A stretch of DNA of 11,321 nt from Paracoccaceae bacterium (GTDB lineage Bacteria > Pseudomonadota > Alphaproteobacteria > Rhodobacterales > Rhodobacteraceae): positions 1 through 11,321 of the forward strand of contig JALQTL010000028.1 of assembly GCA_023260935.1 (NCBI GenBank), given 5' to 3'. Below the pieces are notes generated by a model that had not been told where the DNA came from, ran no database searches, and was given only the letters and a program-made list of their open reading frames with translations. Within the stretch, counting starts at the first letter, position 1, and every line of letters starts with the position of its first letter. Below, in pieces: positions 1 through 6,440 of the stretch. The translations under genes were made by a program, and so were the position numbers.

Positions 1-2
1 TA

Positions 3-134
3 GAACACAACGCTTCTGGTGCTTCTGTCTTTCTAAGCGCTGGTAACAACAAGGTATTTTCAGGTGGTGTCGCTGCTACTCTGACAGACATCACCCCTCC
101 CGACGGGCATCAGGACCAGCGGTCGGGCCTGTAA
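3..134 (+). CDS. Possible 3' end of an unidentified gene (partial)
   Basis: A reading frame is open from the left edge to a TAA at 132-134, giving 43 residues that include ASVFLSAGNNKVFSGG and end DQRSGL. Its first 30 or so codons favour GCT, GGT, TCT and ACT, unlike the C/G-ending codons of every other gene here, so it could be a highly expressed gene or acquired DNA. I do not recognise the protein; the small/polar, glycine-rich composition would suit a beta-rich surface or phage-type protein, but that is a guess. The last codons run into the 12-bp tandem repeat, which supplies the stop. A competing reading is a minus-strand gene starting at ATG 89-91 behind a GGGAGG sequence and leaving the window leftward; its codons (AGA, TTA, GTA, CCA) look poorer. 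Which strand is coding cannot be settled from this fragment. Confidence 0.3.
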   Translation, partial: EHNASGASVFLSAGNNKVFSGGVAATLTDITPPDGHQDQRSGL

Positions 135-163
135 CCGGGCCTGTGACCGGGCCTGTGACCGGG
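124..163. repeat. 12-bp tandem repeat, about 3.3 copies
   Basis: The unit CGGGCCTGTGAC occurs at 136-147 and 148-159. It is preceded by a one-mismatch copy (CGGGCCTGTAAC, 124-135) and followed by a partial CGGG. The first copy contains the TAA that closes the leftmost reading frame, and the later copies contain TGA in that frame, so the array is not coding there. Confidence 0.85.
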
Positions 164-230
164 CGGGGGCCACGCCCCGGGATCAGACCGGCACAAAGAC
201 CCGGCATGAAGCCAACGGACAAGGCCTGCC
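135..230. other. Non-coding gap between left-edge frame and small gene
   Basis: This holds the rest of the tandem repeat and a short perfect hairpin, GGGGC-CAC-GCCCC, at 166-178. No T-run follows the hairpin on either strand, so it is at best a weak terminator for whatever ends at 134. No gene or promoter could be supported. Confidence 0.4.
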
Positions 231-238
231 TCAGGCCT
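222..238 (-). terminator. Weak hairpin at the stop of the small gene
   Basis: Two copies of the self-complementary AGGCCT (222-227 and 233-238) flank a 5-nt loop, giving a 6-bp stem that overlaps the stop codon of the small minus-strand gene (231-233). Read on the minus strand it is followed by UGUCC rather than a U-run, so rho-independent termination would be weak. Confidence 0.3.
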
Positions 239-416
239 CTCCCTTGTCGCTCCTGCCCGATGCCCGGGCCTCGGCCGCGGCTTTCATCCGCGCCAGCAAT
301 TCCGCCTTGGCCGGCGTCGCGCCATAGGGGTTGGCCTTGCTGCCCTTCTGGTTATGTTCCCGGTGCTTTGGCGCTGCCTTGACGTTCTTGGGATTGCCCG
401 ATTTGCCGTAATCCAT
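231..416 (-). CDS. Small conserved alphaproteobacterial hypothetical protein
   Basis: A 61-residue protein beginning MDYGKSGNPKNVKAAPKHRE and ending in SDKGEA. The first half is rich in Lys, Asn, Pro and Gly (KHREHNQKGSKANPYG, about 17-32) and looks disordered and basic. The second half (AKAELLARMKAAAEARA, about 36-52) is likely an amphipathic helix. I recall similar short 'MDYGKSG..K..' proteins annotated as hypothetical in Rhodobacterales and relatives; no function is known to me. The frame is open upstream to 479, but ATG 414-416 is preferred because the family starts at MDYGKSG and a G-rich Shine-Dalgarno (GGGGG) lies about 7 nt upstream. It lies 87 bp downstream of the deaminase gene on the same strand and could be read through from that operon, although a housekeeping nucleic-acid-associated role unrelated to transport is equally possible. 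Confidence 0.8.
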   Translation of the reverse strand: MDYGKSGNPKNVKAAPKHREHNQKGSKANPYGATPAKAELLARMKAAAEARASGRSDKGEA

Positions 417-448
417 TGCCGTGCCCCCATCTTGATGCGCGCTGACCT

Positions 449-473
449 CCCTCATGCCCGAAGGCAGGCAGGG
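449..473 (-). other. Imperfect stem-loop between deaminase and small gene
   Basis: An inner stem TGCC/GGCA (455-458 and 463-466) has a TTCG tetraloop on the minus-strand RNA, and an outer CCCT/AGGG pairing (449-452 with 470-473) is separated by an unpaired stretch. TTCG loops stabilise RNA ends, but there is no U-run. It may be a processing or weak termination point after the transport operon, or it may be chance. Confidence 0.25.
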
Positions 474-503
474 CTGCAAGCACCCAAGGCTTTCCCGCCC
501 GGT

Positions 504-1775
504 TCAGCCGTCCTTGCGCCGGCGCACCGTTGCAGGGCGCCCGGGCAGCGTCAGCCGGCTGTCGTTGCGTGCCTTTTCCGAAACCACCCGGCCATTCGAA
601 ATCACCACCAGCCGGTCCGGGCGCAGGCGCAGCGCCTCTACCGCATTGGCGGCATCCAGCACCATAAGCGAGGCGCGCGCCCCCGGCCGCAGGCCAAGGT
701 CATCCAGCCCCATGATACGGGCATTGTCCTCTGTCACCATGCGAAAGCAACGCGCCATTTCTTCGGGATGGGTCATCTGGGCGACATGCAGGCCCATGAA
801 AGCCACATCCAGCATGTCGGCCGTGCCCAGAGAATACCATGGGTCCAGCACGCAATCCTGCCCCCAGCCCACTGTCACCCCCGCCGCCTGCAATTCCTTC
901 ACCCGGGTCAGCCCCCGGCGCTTGGGAAAACTGTCGTGACGCCCCTGAAGGGTGATGTTGATCAGCGGGTTCGGAATGGCCGTCATGCCGCTTTCGGCAA
1001 TCAGCGGGATCAGCTTCGAGACATAGTAATTGTCCATCGAATGCATGCTGGTCAGATGGCTGCCGGCGGCCCGCCTGCCCAGCCCGTGCCGCGTCACCTC
1101 GCGCGCCATGGTTTCCACATGCCGGCTGAGCGGGTCATCCGTCTCGTCGCAATGCACATCCCACATCAGGCCCCGGTCGGCCGCCATCCGCGCCAGATCG
1201 CGCAGGCTTTCGGCGCCTTCCTCCATCGTGCGCTCGAAATGCGGGATGCCGCCGACGATCTCCACCCCCTTGTCCAGCGCGCGGATCACGTTTTCCCGCC
1301 CGGTGCGGGTGCGATAAAGCCCGTCTTGCGGAAAGGCCACCAGTTGCAGGTCAAGATAGGGGGCAACCAGCCGCTTCACCTCCAGCATCGCGTCAACCCC
1401 GCGCAGATGGTCCGGCGTGGTATCCACATGGGTGCGGATCGCCAGCAACCCCATGGATACCGCCCAGTCGCAATAGCGCAGCGCCCGCGCCACCATCTCA
1501 TCCACCGTCGCGGTTTCGCGCAACTCTCCCCACAGGCTGATCCCCTCCAGCAACGTGCCCGAGGCGTTGATCCGGGGCAGCCCGTAGGACAGGACCGCAT
1601 CCATGTGGAAATGCGGGTCCACCAACGGGGGGCTGACCAGGTCTCCGGTAGCATCGATCACCCGGCGCGCCTCGGCCTGAACCCGCCCCACTTCCACGAT
1701 CCGGTCGCCGGTGATGGCAATATCGGCCACCCGGCCGTCGGGCAGGGTTCCCCCCTTCACGATCAGATCGAACAT
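504..1775 (-). CDS. codA: CodA-family cytosine deaminase, probably 5-methylcytosine-active
   Basis: A cytoplasmic metal-dependent amidohydrolase of 423 aa that hydrolyses the exocyclic amino group of cytosine-type bases to release ammonia. It aligns along its whole length with E. coli CodA at a constant offset of 6 residues in the active-site region. Metal ligands are H55 and H57 (PHFH), H208 (VHCDE) and D307. The catalytic glutamate is E211, substrate glutamine Q150 (AFPQ), the second histidine H240 (GSHLTSMHS), and W313 lies in DPWY. The residue after D307 is Cys308 (codon 852-854), where E. coli has Asp314. Loss of that Asp marks homologues shown to deaminate 5-methylcytosine to thymine, including one from Rhodobacter sphaeroides. 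The start shares one base with the preceding permease's stop (TGATG), with GGGGG at 1783-1787 as ribosome binding site, so it is translationally coupled to the transporter. Whether cytosine, 5-methylcytosine or both is the real substrate is inference. Confidence 0.93.
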   Translation of the reverse strand: MFDLIVKGGTLPDGRVADIAITGDRIVEVGRVQAEARRVIDATGDLVSPPLVDPHFHMDAVLSYGLPRINASGTLLEGISLWGELRETATVDEMVARALRYCDWAVSMGLLAIRTHVDTTPDHLRGVDAMLEVKRLVAPYLDLQLVAFPQDGLYRTRTGRENVIRALDKGVEIVGGIPHFERTMEEGAESLRDLARMAADRGLMWDVHCDETDDPLSRHVETMAREVTRHGLGRRAAGSHLTSMHSMDNYYVSKLIPLIAESGMTAIPNPLINITLQGRHDSFPKRRGLTRVKELQAAGVTVGWGQDCVLDPWYSLGTADMLDVAFMGLHVAQMTHPEEMARCFRMVTEDNARIMGLDDLGLRPGARASLMVLDAANAVEALRLRPDRLVVISNGRVVSEKARNDSRLTLPGRPATVRRRKDG

Positions 1776-2722
1776 CAGCGTTCCCCCTTGTTGTAAGGCA
1801 CCATCAGGGCTGCCGGCACTTCGGCCCGCCGCGCCATCACGATCAGCGCCAGAATGGAAAGGACATAAGGCAGCATCAGAAAAACCTGATAGGGCACCAC
1901 TGCCCCGACAGGGGTCTGCTGCAAACGGATCTGCAAGGCGTCAAAGGCCGCGAAAAGCACCGCCACCAGAACCGCCTTGCCCGGCCGCCAGGCGCCAAAG
2001 ACAACCAGCGCGATGCAGATCCAGCCGCGCCCGTTGACCATCTCGAAAAAGAAAGAGGAAAAAGCCGAGAGCGTCAGAAACGCGCCCCCCACCGCCATCA
2101 ATCCAGATCCGAATATCACTGCCCCCATCCGCAACGCCGTCACAGAAAGCCCCTGCGCCTCCACCGCTGCGGGGTTCTCTCCCGCCGCCCGCAGCGCAAG
2201 CCCCAGCGGCGTGCGCCACAGCACGACCGAAACGGCAATCGCACAGCCAAAGGCCGCATAGGTCAGCGGCGTCTGCGAAAAAAGCGCCGGCCCCAGCAGC
2301 GGAATCTCCGAAAGGAACGGAATCTCCCAGTTCTGGAAGGGCTCGATCTTCGGCGGGCTCGTCACCTCGGGCAAGGCCAGCCTGTAGGCGTAATAGCTTG
2401 TCGATGTCGCAAGAAGCGTGATGCCCAGCCCCACGACATGCTGGCTCAGCCCGAAAGGCACGGTCAACAGCCCCTGCAAAAGGCCAAAAGCGGCACCCGC
2501 CAGAAACGCAACCCCCACGCCCCCCCAAAGCGACATGCCGCCATATACGGCCATCCAACCCGCGAAGGCGCCGATCACCATGATCCCCTCGATCCCAAGG
2601 TTCAGAACCCCGGCGCGCTCGCAGATCAACTCGCCTAGGGTGGCAAAGATCAGGGGCGAGGCGATGCGGATCGCTGCCGCCCAGAAACTGGCCGAGATCA
2701 GAATCTCCCAGATCGCCGTCAT
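1775..2722 (-). CDS. ABC permease, NupQ/YufQ-like nucleoside-type
   Basis: An inner-membrane permease (315 aa, BPD_transp_2 family, relatives of the branched-chain amino-acid/ribose permeases) forming half of the translocation channel for a BMP-type importer. Roughly eight or more hydrophobic segments span residues 12-300. Family signatures are ERAGVLNLGIEGIMVIGA (35-52), AAGENPAAVEAQGL (179-192) and GRGWICIALVVFGAWRP (231-247). ATG 2720-2722 was chosen although the frame is open to 2827, because it has a GGGG-rich Shine-Dalgarno and the upstream extension translates a GC hairpin into a Pro/Gly/Arg-rich tail unlike the family. The stop overlaps the deaminase start by one base. A 121-bp gap carrying a hairpin repeat separates it from the partner permease. 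It is the last transporter gene before the deaminase, as in many nucleoside importer operons. Confidence 0.92.
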   Translation of the reverse strand: MTAIWEILISASFWAAAIRIASPLIFATLGELICERAGVLNLGIEGIMVIGAFAGWMAVYGGMSLWGGVGVAFLAGAAFGLLQGLLTVPFGLSQHVVGLGITLLATSTSYYAYRLALPEVTSPPKIEPFQNWEIPFLSEIPLLGPALFSQTPLTYAAFGCAIAVSVVLWRTPLGLALRAAGENPAAVEAQGLSVTALRMGAVIFGSGLMAVGGAFLTLSAFSSFFFEMVNGRGWICIALVVFGAWRPGKAVLVAVLFAAFDALQIRLQQTPVGAVVPYQVFLMLPYVLSILALIVMARRAEVPAALMVPYNKGER

Positions 2723-2770
2723 CGCCCATCCCCCACGGCCCTGCCCCGCTCCGGCCTGCCTGCACCTTTC

Positions 2771-2812
2771 GGAAATACTCCGCGGGGGGTCCGGGGGGCG
2801 CGAAGCCCCCCG
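2771..2812. repeat. REP-like GC hairpin element between two permease genes
   Basis: A perfect 8-bp stem, CGGGGGGC (2792-2799) and GCCCCCCG (2805-2812), encloses a GCGAA loop and is preceded by GGAAATACTCCGCGGGG. This 'AATACTCC + G-run + GC hairpin' layout resembles dispersed intergenic repeats I recall from Rhodobacteraceae genomes. Only one copy lies in the window, so the dispersed nature is recalled, not shown. On the minus-strand mRNA it sits between the two permease cistrons and could impede decay or reduce downstream expression. Confidence 0.6.
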
Positions 2813-2843
2813 TGCGCCGCCGCCCATGATGTCCTGCGCACAA

Positions 2844-3887
2844 TCATCCGCGCACCACCCGGAACCGCGTCAGAAGGATGGCCAGCACCATGAACAGCAG
2901 CGCCACCGCAAGCAGCATGTCCGCAATATAGGTCGGCACCCCGGCCGCCCGGCTCATCGCATCCGATCCGACGAAGATCCCGGCCACGAACAGGGCCGAG
3001 ACCACGACCCCAAGCGGGTGCAGCAAGGCCAGCATCGCCACGATGATGCCAGTATAGCCAAAGCCCGGCGACAGGTCCGATGACAGGTGCCCCTTCAGCC
3101 CTGCCACCTCGGACCAGCCGGCAAGGGCCGCCAGCCCGCCCGACAAAAGCGCCGTCTTCACCAGAACCGCATTCACCGGCATGCCGGCAAAGCGCGCGGC
3201 GCGGATGTTCTGCCCCACCGCCCGCATCTCGAACCCCAGCGTCGTGCGGGTCTGGATCAGCCAGACCAGCACCGCCGAGATCAGCGCCAGCCCGAAGCCC
3301 CAGTGCAGCCGCACGCCCTCAACGATCCGCGGCAAGCGTGCTTCCTTGATCAGCGCCGCGGATTTTGGCCAGCCCATGCCCATCGGGTCTTTCATCGGCC
3401 CTTCCAGCAAATAGCTGACGATCAACACCATGATGAAGTTGAACAGAAGCGTCGTCACCACCTCGTCCACCCCCAGCCTGACCTTCAGCAGCACCGGCAC
3501 CAGCAGGATGCAGGCCCCCGCCAGCATTGCCACAAGGGCAGAAACGGGCAGCACGAAGGGGCTGCCAAGGGCGCCCGTGCCCAGAAGAACGGCGATGATC
3601 GCCCCTGCGTAAAGCTGGGCCTCGGCACCGATGTTCCACAGCCGCGCGCGAAAGGCCACGGCCACGGCCAGCCCGGTAAAGATCAACGGCGTGGCGCGGT
3701 TCAGCGTTTCCAGCGCGGCAAACCTTGATCCTACCGCCCCGGTCACGATCTGGCCCAGCACCGCAAAGGGGTTGGCCCCGGCAAGCGCGGCCAGCAACGC
3801 CGCCACCAGCACCGTCGCCACAATGGCGGCGGCAGGCGGGCCAAGCCTGCGGGCAAGCCCCGGATGGGCAATCGGTTCAAGCCGCAT
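2844..3887 (-). CDS. ABC permease, NupP/YufP-like nucleoside-type
   Basis: The second inner-membrane permease (347 aa, BPD_transp_2 family) and partner of the NupQ-like subunit. A cytoplasmic N-terminus is followed by a first membrane segment at about 19-37, then further segments through about 339. Signatures include RARLWNIGAEAQLYAGA (80-96), GVDEVVTTLLFNFI (139-152), AVGQNIRAARFAGM (223-236) and GFGYTGIIVAMLA (275-287), which distinguish the longer NupP type from the shorter NupQ type. The ATG at 3885-3887 lies inside the end of the ATPase gene (11-bp overlap) and has AGGGG about 8 nt upstream, implying coupled translation. Neighbours make it one channel half of a BMP-dependent importer; whether the cargo is nucleoside or free base cannot be read from the permease. 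Confidence 0.92.
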   Translation of the reverse strand: MRLEPIAHPGLARRLGPPAAAIVATVLVAALLAALAGANPFAVLGQIVTGAVGSRFAALETLNRATPLIFTGLAVAVAFRARLWNIGAEAQLYAGAIIAVLLGTGALGSPFVLPVSALVAMLAGACILLVPVLLKVRLGVDEVVTTLLFNFIMVLIVSYLLEGPMKDPMGMGWPKSAALIKEARLPRIVEGVRLHWGFGLALISAVLVWLIQTRTTLGFEMRAVGQNIRAARFAGMPVNAVLVKTALLSGGLAALAGWSEVAGLKGHLSSDLSPGFGYTGIIVAMLALLHPLGVVVSALFVAGIFVGSDAMSRAAGVPTYIADMLLAVALLFMVLAILLTRFRVVRG

Positions 3888-5397
3888 GCTCGAACCCCTG
3901 CCCGGCCATCAACAGCCCAATGCCCGCCTGGGTCAGTTCCCCCCGGGCAAAGCCGCGCGACAGGCGGCCAGCGCTGATGACATGGATCACATCCGAAAGC
4001 CCCGTGATCTCGTCCAGGTCTTCAGAGATCAGCAGCACCGCCGCCCCGGCATCGCGCGCGGCCACAAGCCGGGCGTGGACATAGGCAATGGCCCCCACAT
4101 CCAAACCGCGCACCGGCTGGTTGGCGATCAGGATGCCCGGCGCCTCTTCCATCACCCGGCCCAGGATCAGTTTTTGCATGTTCCCCCCGGACAGCAGGCG
4201 GATGCGCTGGTCGGGCCCTTCGCAGCGCACGTCATAGCCATCGATCACAGCGCGAGCATGGGCACGCACCGCGCGCCAGTCCATGACCCCGCGGCGCGCG
4301 AAACGGCTGCGATAGGTTTCCAGCGCGGTATTTTCGGCAAGCGTGAAATCGGCCACGGTGCCGGTCTTGTGACGGTCTTCGGGAATACGCCCCACGCCCG
4401 CCCCGATGGCAGCCTGGGGCGTCCAGGCGCCGGAGGGACGGTTTCCGTCCACCTCGATCCGCCCCGACAGGGGCGCCAGCGCCCCCCCGATCAGATCCGC
4501 CAAGGCCGCCTGCCCATTGCCCGATACACCGGCAAGCCCGGTGATCGTGCCGCCGCGCAGCTCCAGCGATACGCGATGCAGGCCCGGGGCCGAAACCTCT
4601 GCCAGCCGCAGACGGACAGGCCCGCCCGGCCCGGGGGCCACCTTGGCCTCGGCCAGCGTTTCGCCCACCATCATCGCGGCAAGCCCTGCCCGGCTGGTGC
4701 CCCTGGTTTCCACCTCGCCCACCACCCGGCCCTGACGCAACACGATGCAGCGGTCGGCCACCGCCATCACCTCTTGCAGCTTGTGGCTGATGAAGATGAT
4801 CGACAGCCCCCGCGCGGTGGCCTTTTTCAGTGTCGCAAAAAGGGCGTCGGATTCCTGCGGCGTCAACACCGCGGTCGGTTCATCGAGGATCAGGATGCGG
4901 GCATTGCGATAAAGTGCCTTCAGGATCTCGATCCGCTGGCGTTCGCCCACCGAAAGGCTGCCCAACCGCGCATCTGGATGCACGGCAAGGCCGAAATCCT
5001 GCGCCAGTGCCAGAACCCGCGCCCGCGCAGCCCCCGCCCCCCGGAACGACAGCAACGGTTCGGTGCCAAGGCGGATGTTTTCCAGCACCGTCAGGTTGTC
5101 TGCCAGCGTGAAATGCTGATGCACCATTCCCACACCAGCCTGCAAGGCCGCGCGCGGCTGCCCGGGCGGCAGCGGTTTGCCGAATACCGTGACGCTGCCC
5201 TGATCGGCCAGATAATGGCCGAACAGGATGTTCATCAGCGTGGTCTTGCCCGCGCCGTTTTCCCCCAGAAGGGCGACCACCTCTCCCGCCCGCAGCGTCA
5301 GGCTGATGGCGTCATTCGCCACCAGCCCGCCAAAGCGTTTGGTAATGCCGTCAAGGCGAAGGACGACCTCCCCCGCCGGGCCTTCCGTCGGGGTCAC
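3877..5397 (-). CDS. Double-NBD ABC transporter ATPase, NupO/YufO-like
   Basis: A cytoplasmic ATPase (506 aa) carrying two fused nucleotide-binding domains, as in the RbsA/MglA/NupO group. Domain 1 is complete: Walker A GENGAGKTT (45-53), glutamine in VHQHF (92-96), signature LSVGERQ (148-154), Walker B LILDEP (169-174) and switch histidine SHK (204-206). Domain 2 is degenerate: GVSGNGQA (290-297) lacks the Walker A lysine, Walker B reads LIANQP (423-428) with Gln for the catalytic Glu, and the switch position reads ISED (457-460), while signature LLSGGNMQK (401-409) and D-loop RGLD (430-433) are kept. Such asymmetry is usual in this family. The start is GTG at 5395-5397, overlapping the binding-protein stop (GTGA, 4 bp), with no strong Shine-Dalgarno, so translation probably depends on the gene before it. 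Confidence 0.94.
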   Translation of the reverse strand: MTPTEGPAGEVVLRLDGITKRFGGLVANDAISLTLRAGEVVALLGENGAGKTTLMNILFGHYLADQGSVTVFGKPLPPGQPRAALQAGVGMVHQHFTLADNLTVLENIRLGTEPLLSFRGAGAARARVLALAQDFGLAVHPDARLGSLSVGERQRIEILKALYRNARILILDEPTAVLTPQESDALFATLKKATARGLSIIFISHKLQEVMAVADRCIVLRQGRVVGEVETRGTSRAGLAAMMVGETLAEAKVAPGPGGPVRLRLAEVSAPGLHRVSLELRGGTITGLAGVSGNGQAALADLIGGALAPLSGRIEVDGNRPSGAWTPQAAIGAGVGRIPEDRHKTGTVADFTLAENTALETYRSRFARRGVMDWRAVRAHARAVIDGYDVRCEGPDQRIRLLSGGNMQKLILGRVMEEAPGILIANQPVRGLDVGAIAYVHARLVAARDAGAAVLLISEDLDEITGLSDVIHVISAGRLSRGFARGELTQAGIGLLMAGQGFEHAA

Positions 5398-6413
5398 GAC
5401 GATTTCGGCTCTGCATCGTCGATGGCAACGGTAAAGCTGCCCGCCCGGATCGCGGCCTCACGCTCGGCCACAAGGGCCATCGCGGCGGCGGGAACCTTGC
5501 CTTCAAAAGTGCCAAGCGGCGCGATGGAACAGCCGCCCTCTTTCATGAAGGAATAGGTGCCGTAATTTTCGGCCGCGAAGTTGCCTGCCTTAACCGCTGC
5601 GATCGCCGCGTTCAGCGTGGGTTCAAAGTGCCACAGGGCCGAGGCGACGACCGTTTCGGGATAGTCGGCCTGCGTGTCGATGACATTGCCGATGGCCAGC
5701 ACGCCCTTTTCCTTGGCCGCATCCGATACGCCAAAGCGTTCGGCATACAAAAGGTCTGCCCCGGCCTCGATCATGGCAAAGGCGGTTTCCTTGGCTTTCG
5801 GCGGATCGAACCACGATCCGATGAAGCTGACCTGGAAGGTCGCATCGGCCCGCGTTTCGCGCACCCCGGCCATGAAGGCGTTCATCAGGCGGTTGACCTC
5901 GGGGATCGGAAAGCCCCCGACCATCCCGATATTGCCCGAGGTAGTCATGGCGCCGGCGATGATCCCGGTCAGGTAGCTGGCATCCTGAATGTAGTTGTCA
6001 AAGACCGACAGGTTGGGGTTGGCCGCCGCGTCGGGCAGGAAGGACGACCCCATCAGGAAGGCCACGTCGGGATATTCGGCGGCCACTTCCCGGGCCTCGG
6101 CCTCGACCCCGAAAATCTCGCCCACGATCAGCTTGACGCCGCTTTCGGCATATTCGCGCATGACGCGGGGGTAATCGGTATTGGCGACATTCTCGGTAAA
6201 GGCATAGTCGATCTCTCCCGTCGCCTTTGCCGCCTCGGCCGCCTTGTGGATGCGGCTGACCCACTGCTGTTCGACCGGCACGGTATAGATGCCGGCCACC
6301 TTCAGCGGTTCCTGTGCCAGCGCCGCGCGCGGCAGGAACGCATGGCCCAGACCCAGCGCCCCGCCGCCCAGAAGCAGACCGCGCCGCGTAACGGCAAGTT
6401 TGCGGATGTTCAT
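5394..6413 (-). CDS. BMP/PnrA-family periplasmic binding protein with Tat signal
   Basis: The solute-binding component (339 aa) of the importer, family Bmp/PnrA (PF02608-type), whose characterised members bind nucleosides. The N-terminus has a twin-arginine signal: TRRGLLL at 9-15, a hydrophobic stretch (LLLGGGALGLGHAFL) and a likely cut after ALA (31-33). There is no lipobox cysteine, so the mature protein should be free in the periplasm rather than a lipoprotein. Family features include GIYTVPVEQQW (41-51), FDNYIQDASYLTGIIAG (138-154), IGMVGGFP (162-169) and EAGADLLYAE (216-225). ATG 6411-6413 was preferred over the open upstream frame (to 6476) because a GGGGGA Shine-Dalgarno lies just upstream and the Tat signal then starts properly. 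It is first in the operon, directly behind a RutR-like operator. The ligand could be a nucleoside or, given the deaminase downstream, a pyrimidine base. Confidence 0.93.
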   Translation of the reverse strand: MNIRKLAVTRRGLLLGGGALGLGHAFLPRAALAQEPLKVAGIYTVPVEQQWVSRIHKAAEAAKATGEIDYAFTENVANTDYPRVMREYAESGVKLIVGEIFGVEAEAREVAAEYPDVAFLMGSSFLPDAAANPNLSVFDNYIQDASYLTGIIAGAMTTSGNIGMVGGFPIPEVNRLMNAFMAGVRETRADATFQVSFIGSWFDPPKAKETAFAMIEAGADLLYAERFGVSDAAKEKGVLAIGNVIDTQADYPETVVASALWHFEPTLNAAIAAVKAGNFAAENYGTYSFMKEGGCSIAPLGTFEGKVPAAAMALVAEREAAIRAGSFTVAIDDAEPKSS

Positions 6414-6440
6414 GTCTATGTCCCCCATTGGTATCGTCAT

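Noticed and set aside
124..163. CRISPR-like repeats
   Set aside because: The units are contiguous 12-mers without spacers, so this is a simple tandem repeat.
354..1796. Long plus-strand open frame (480 codons) opposite the deaminase gene
   Set aside because: Antisense shadow of a high-GC gene: His/Arg/Pro/Gln-rich translation with no domains, while the minus strand encodes an unmistakable CodA protein.
2723..2827. Upstream extension of the NupQ-like permease by 35 residues
   Set aside because: It would translate the GC hairpin repeat into a Pro/Arg/Gly tail absent from the family; ATG 2720-2722 has a good ribosome binding site.
3631..5556. Long plus-strand open frame (641 codons) opposite the ATPase and permease genes
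   Set aside because: Spans three real minus-strand genes and their junctions; composition is typical of a reverse-complement shadow and no motif is recognisable.
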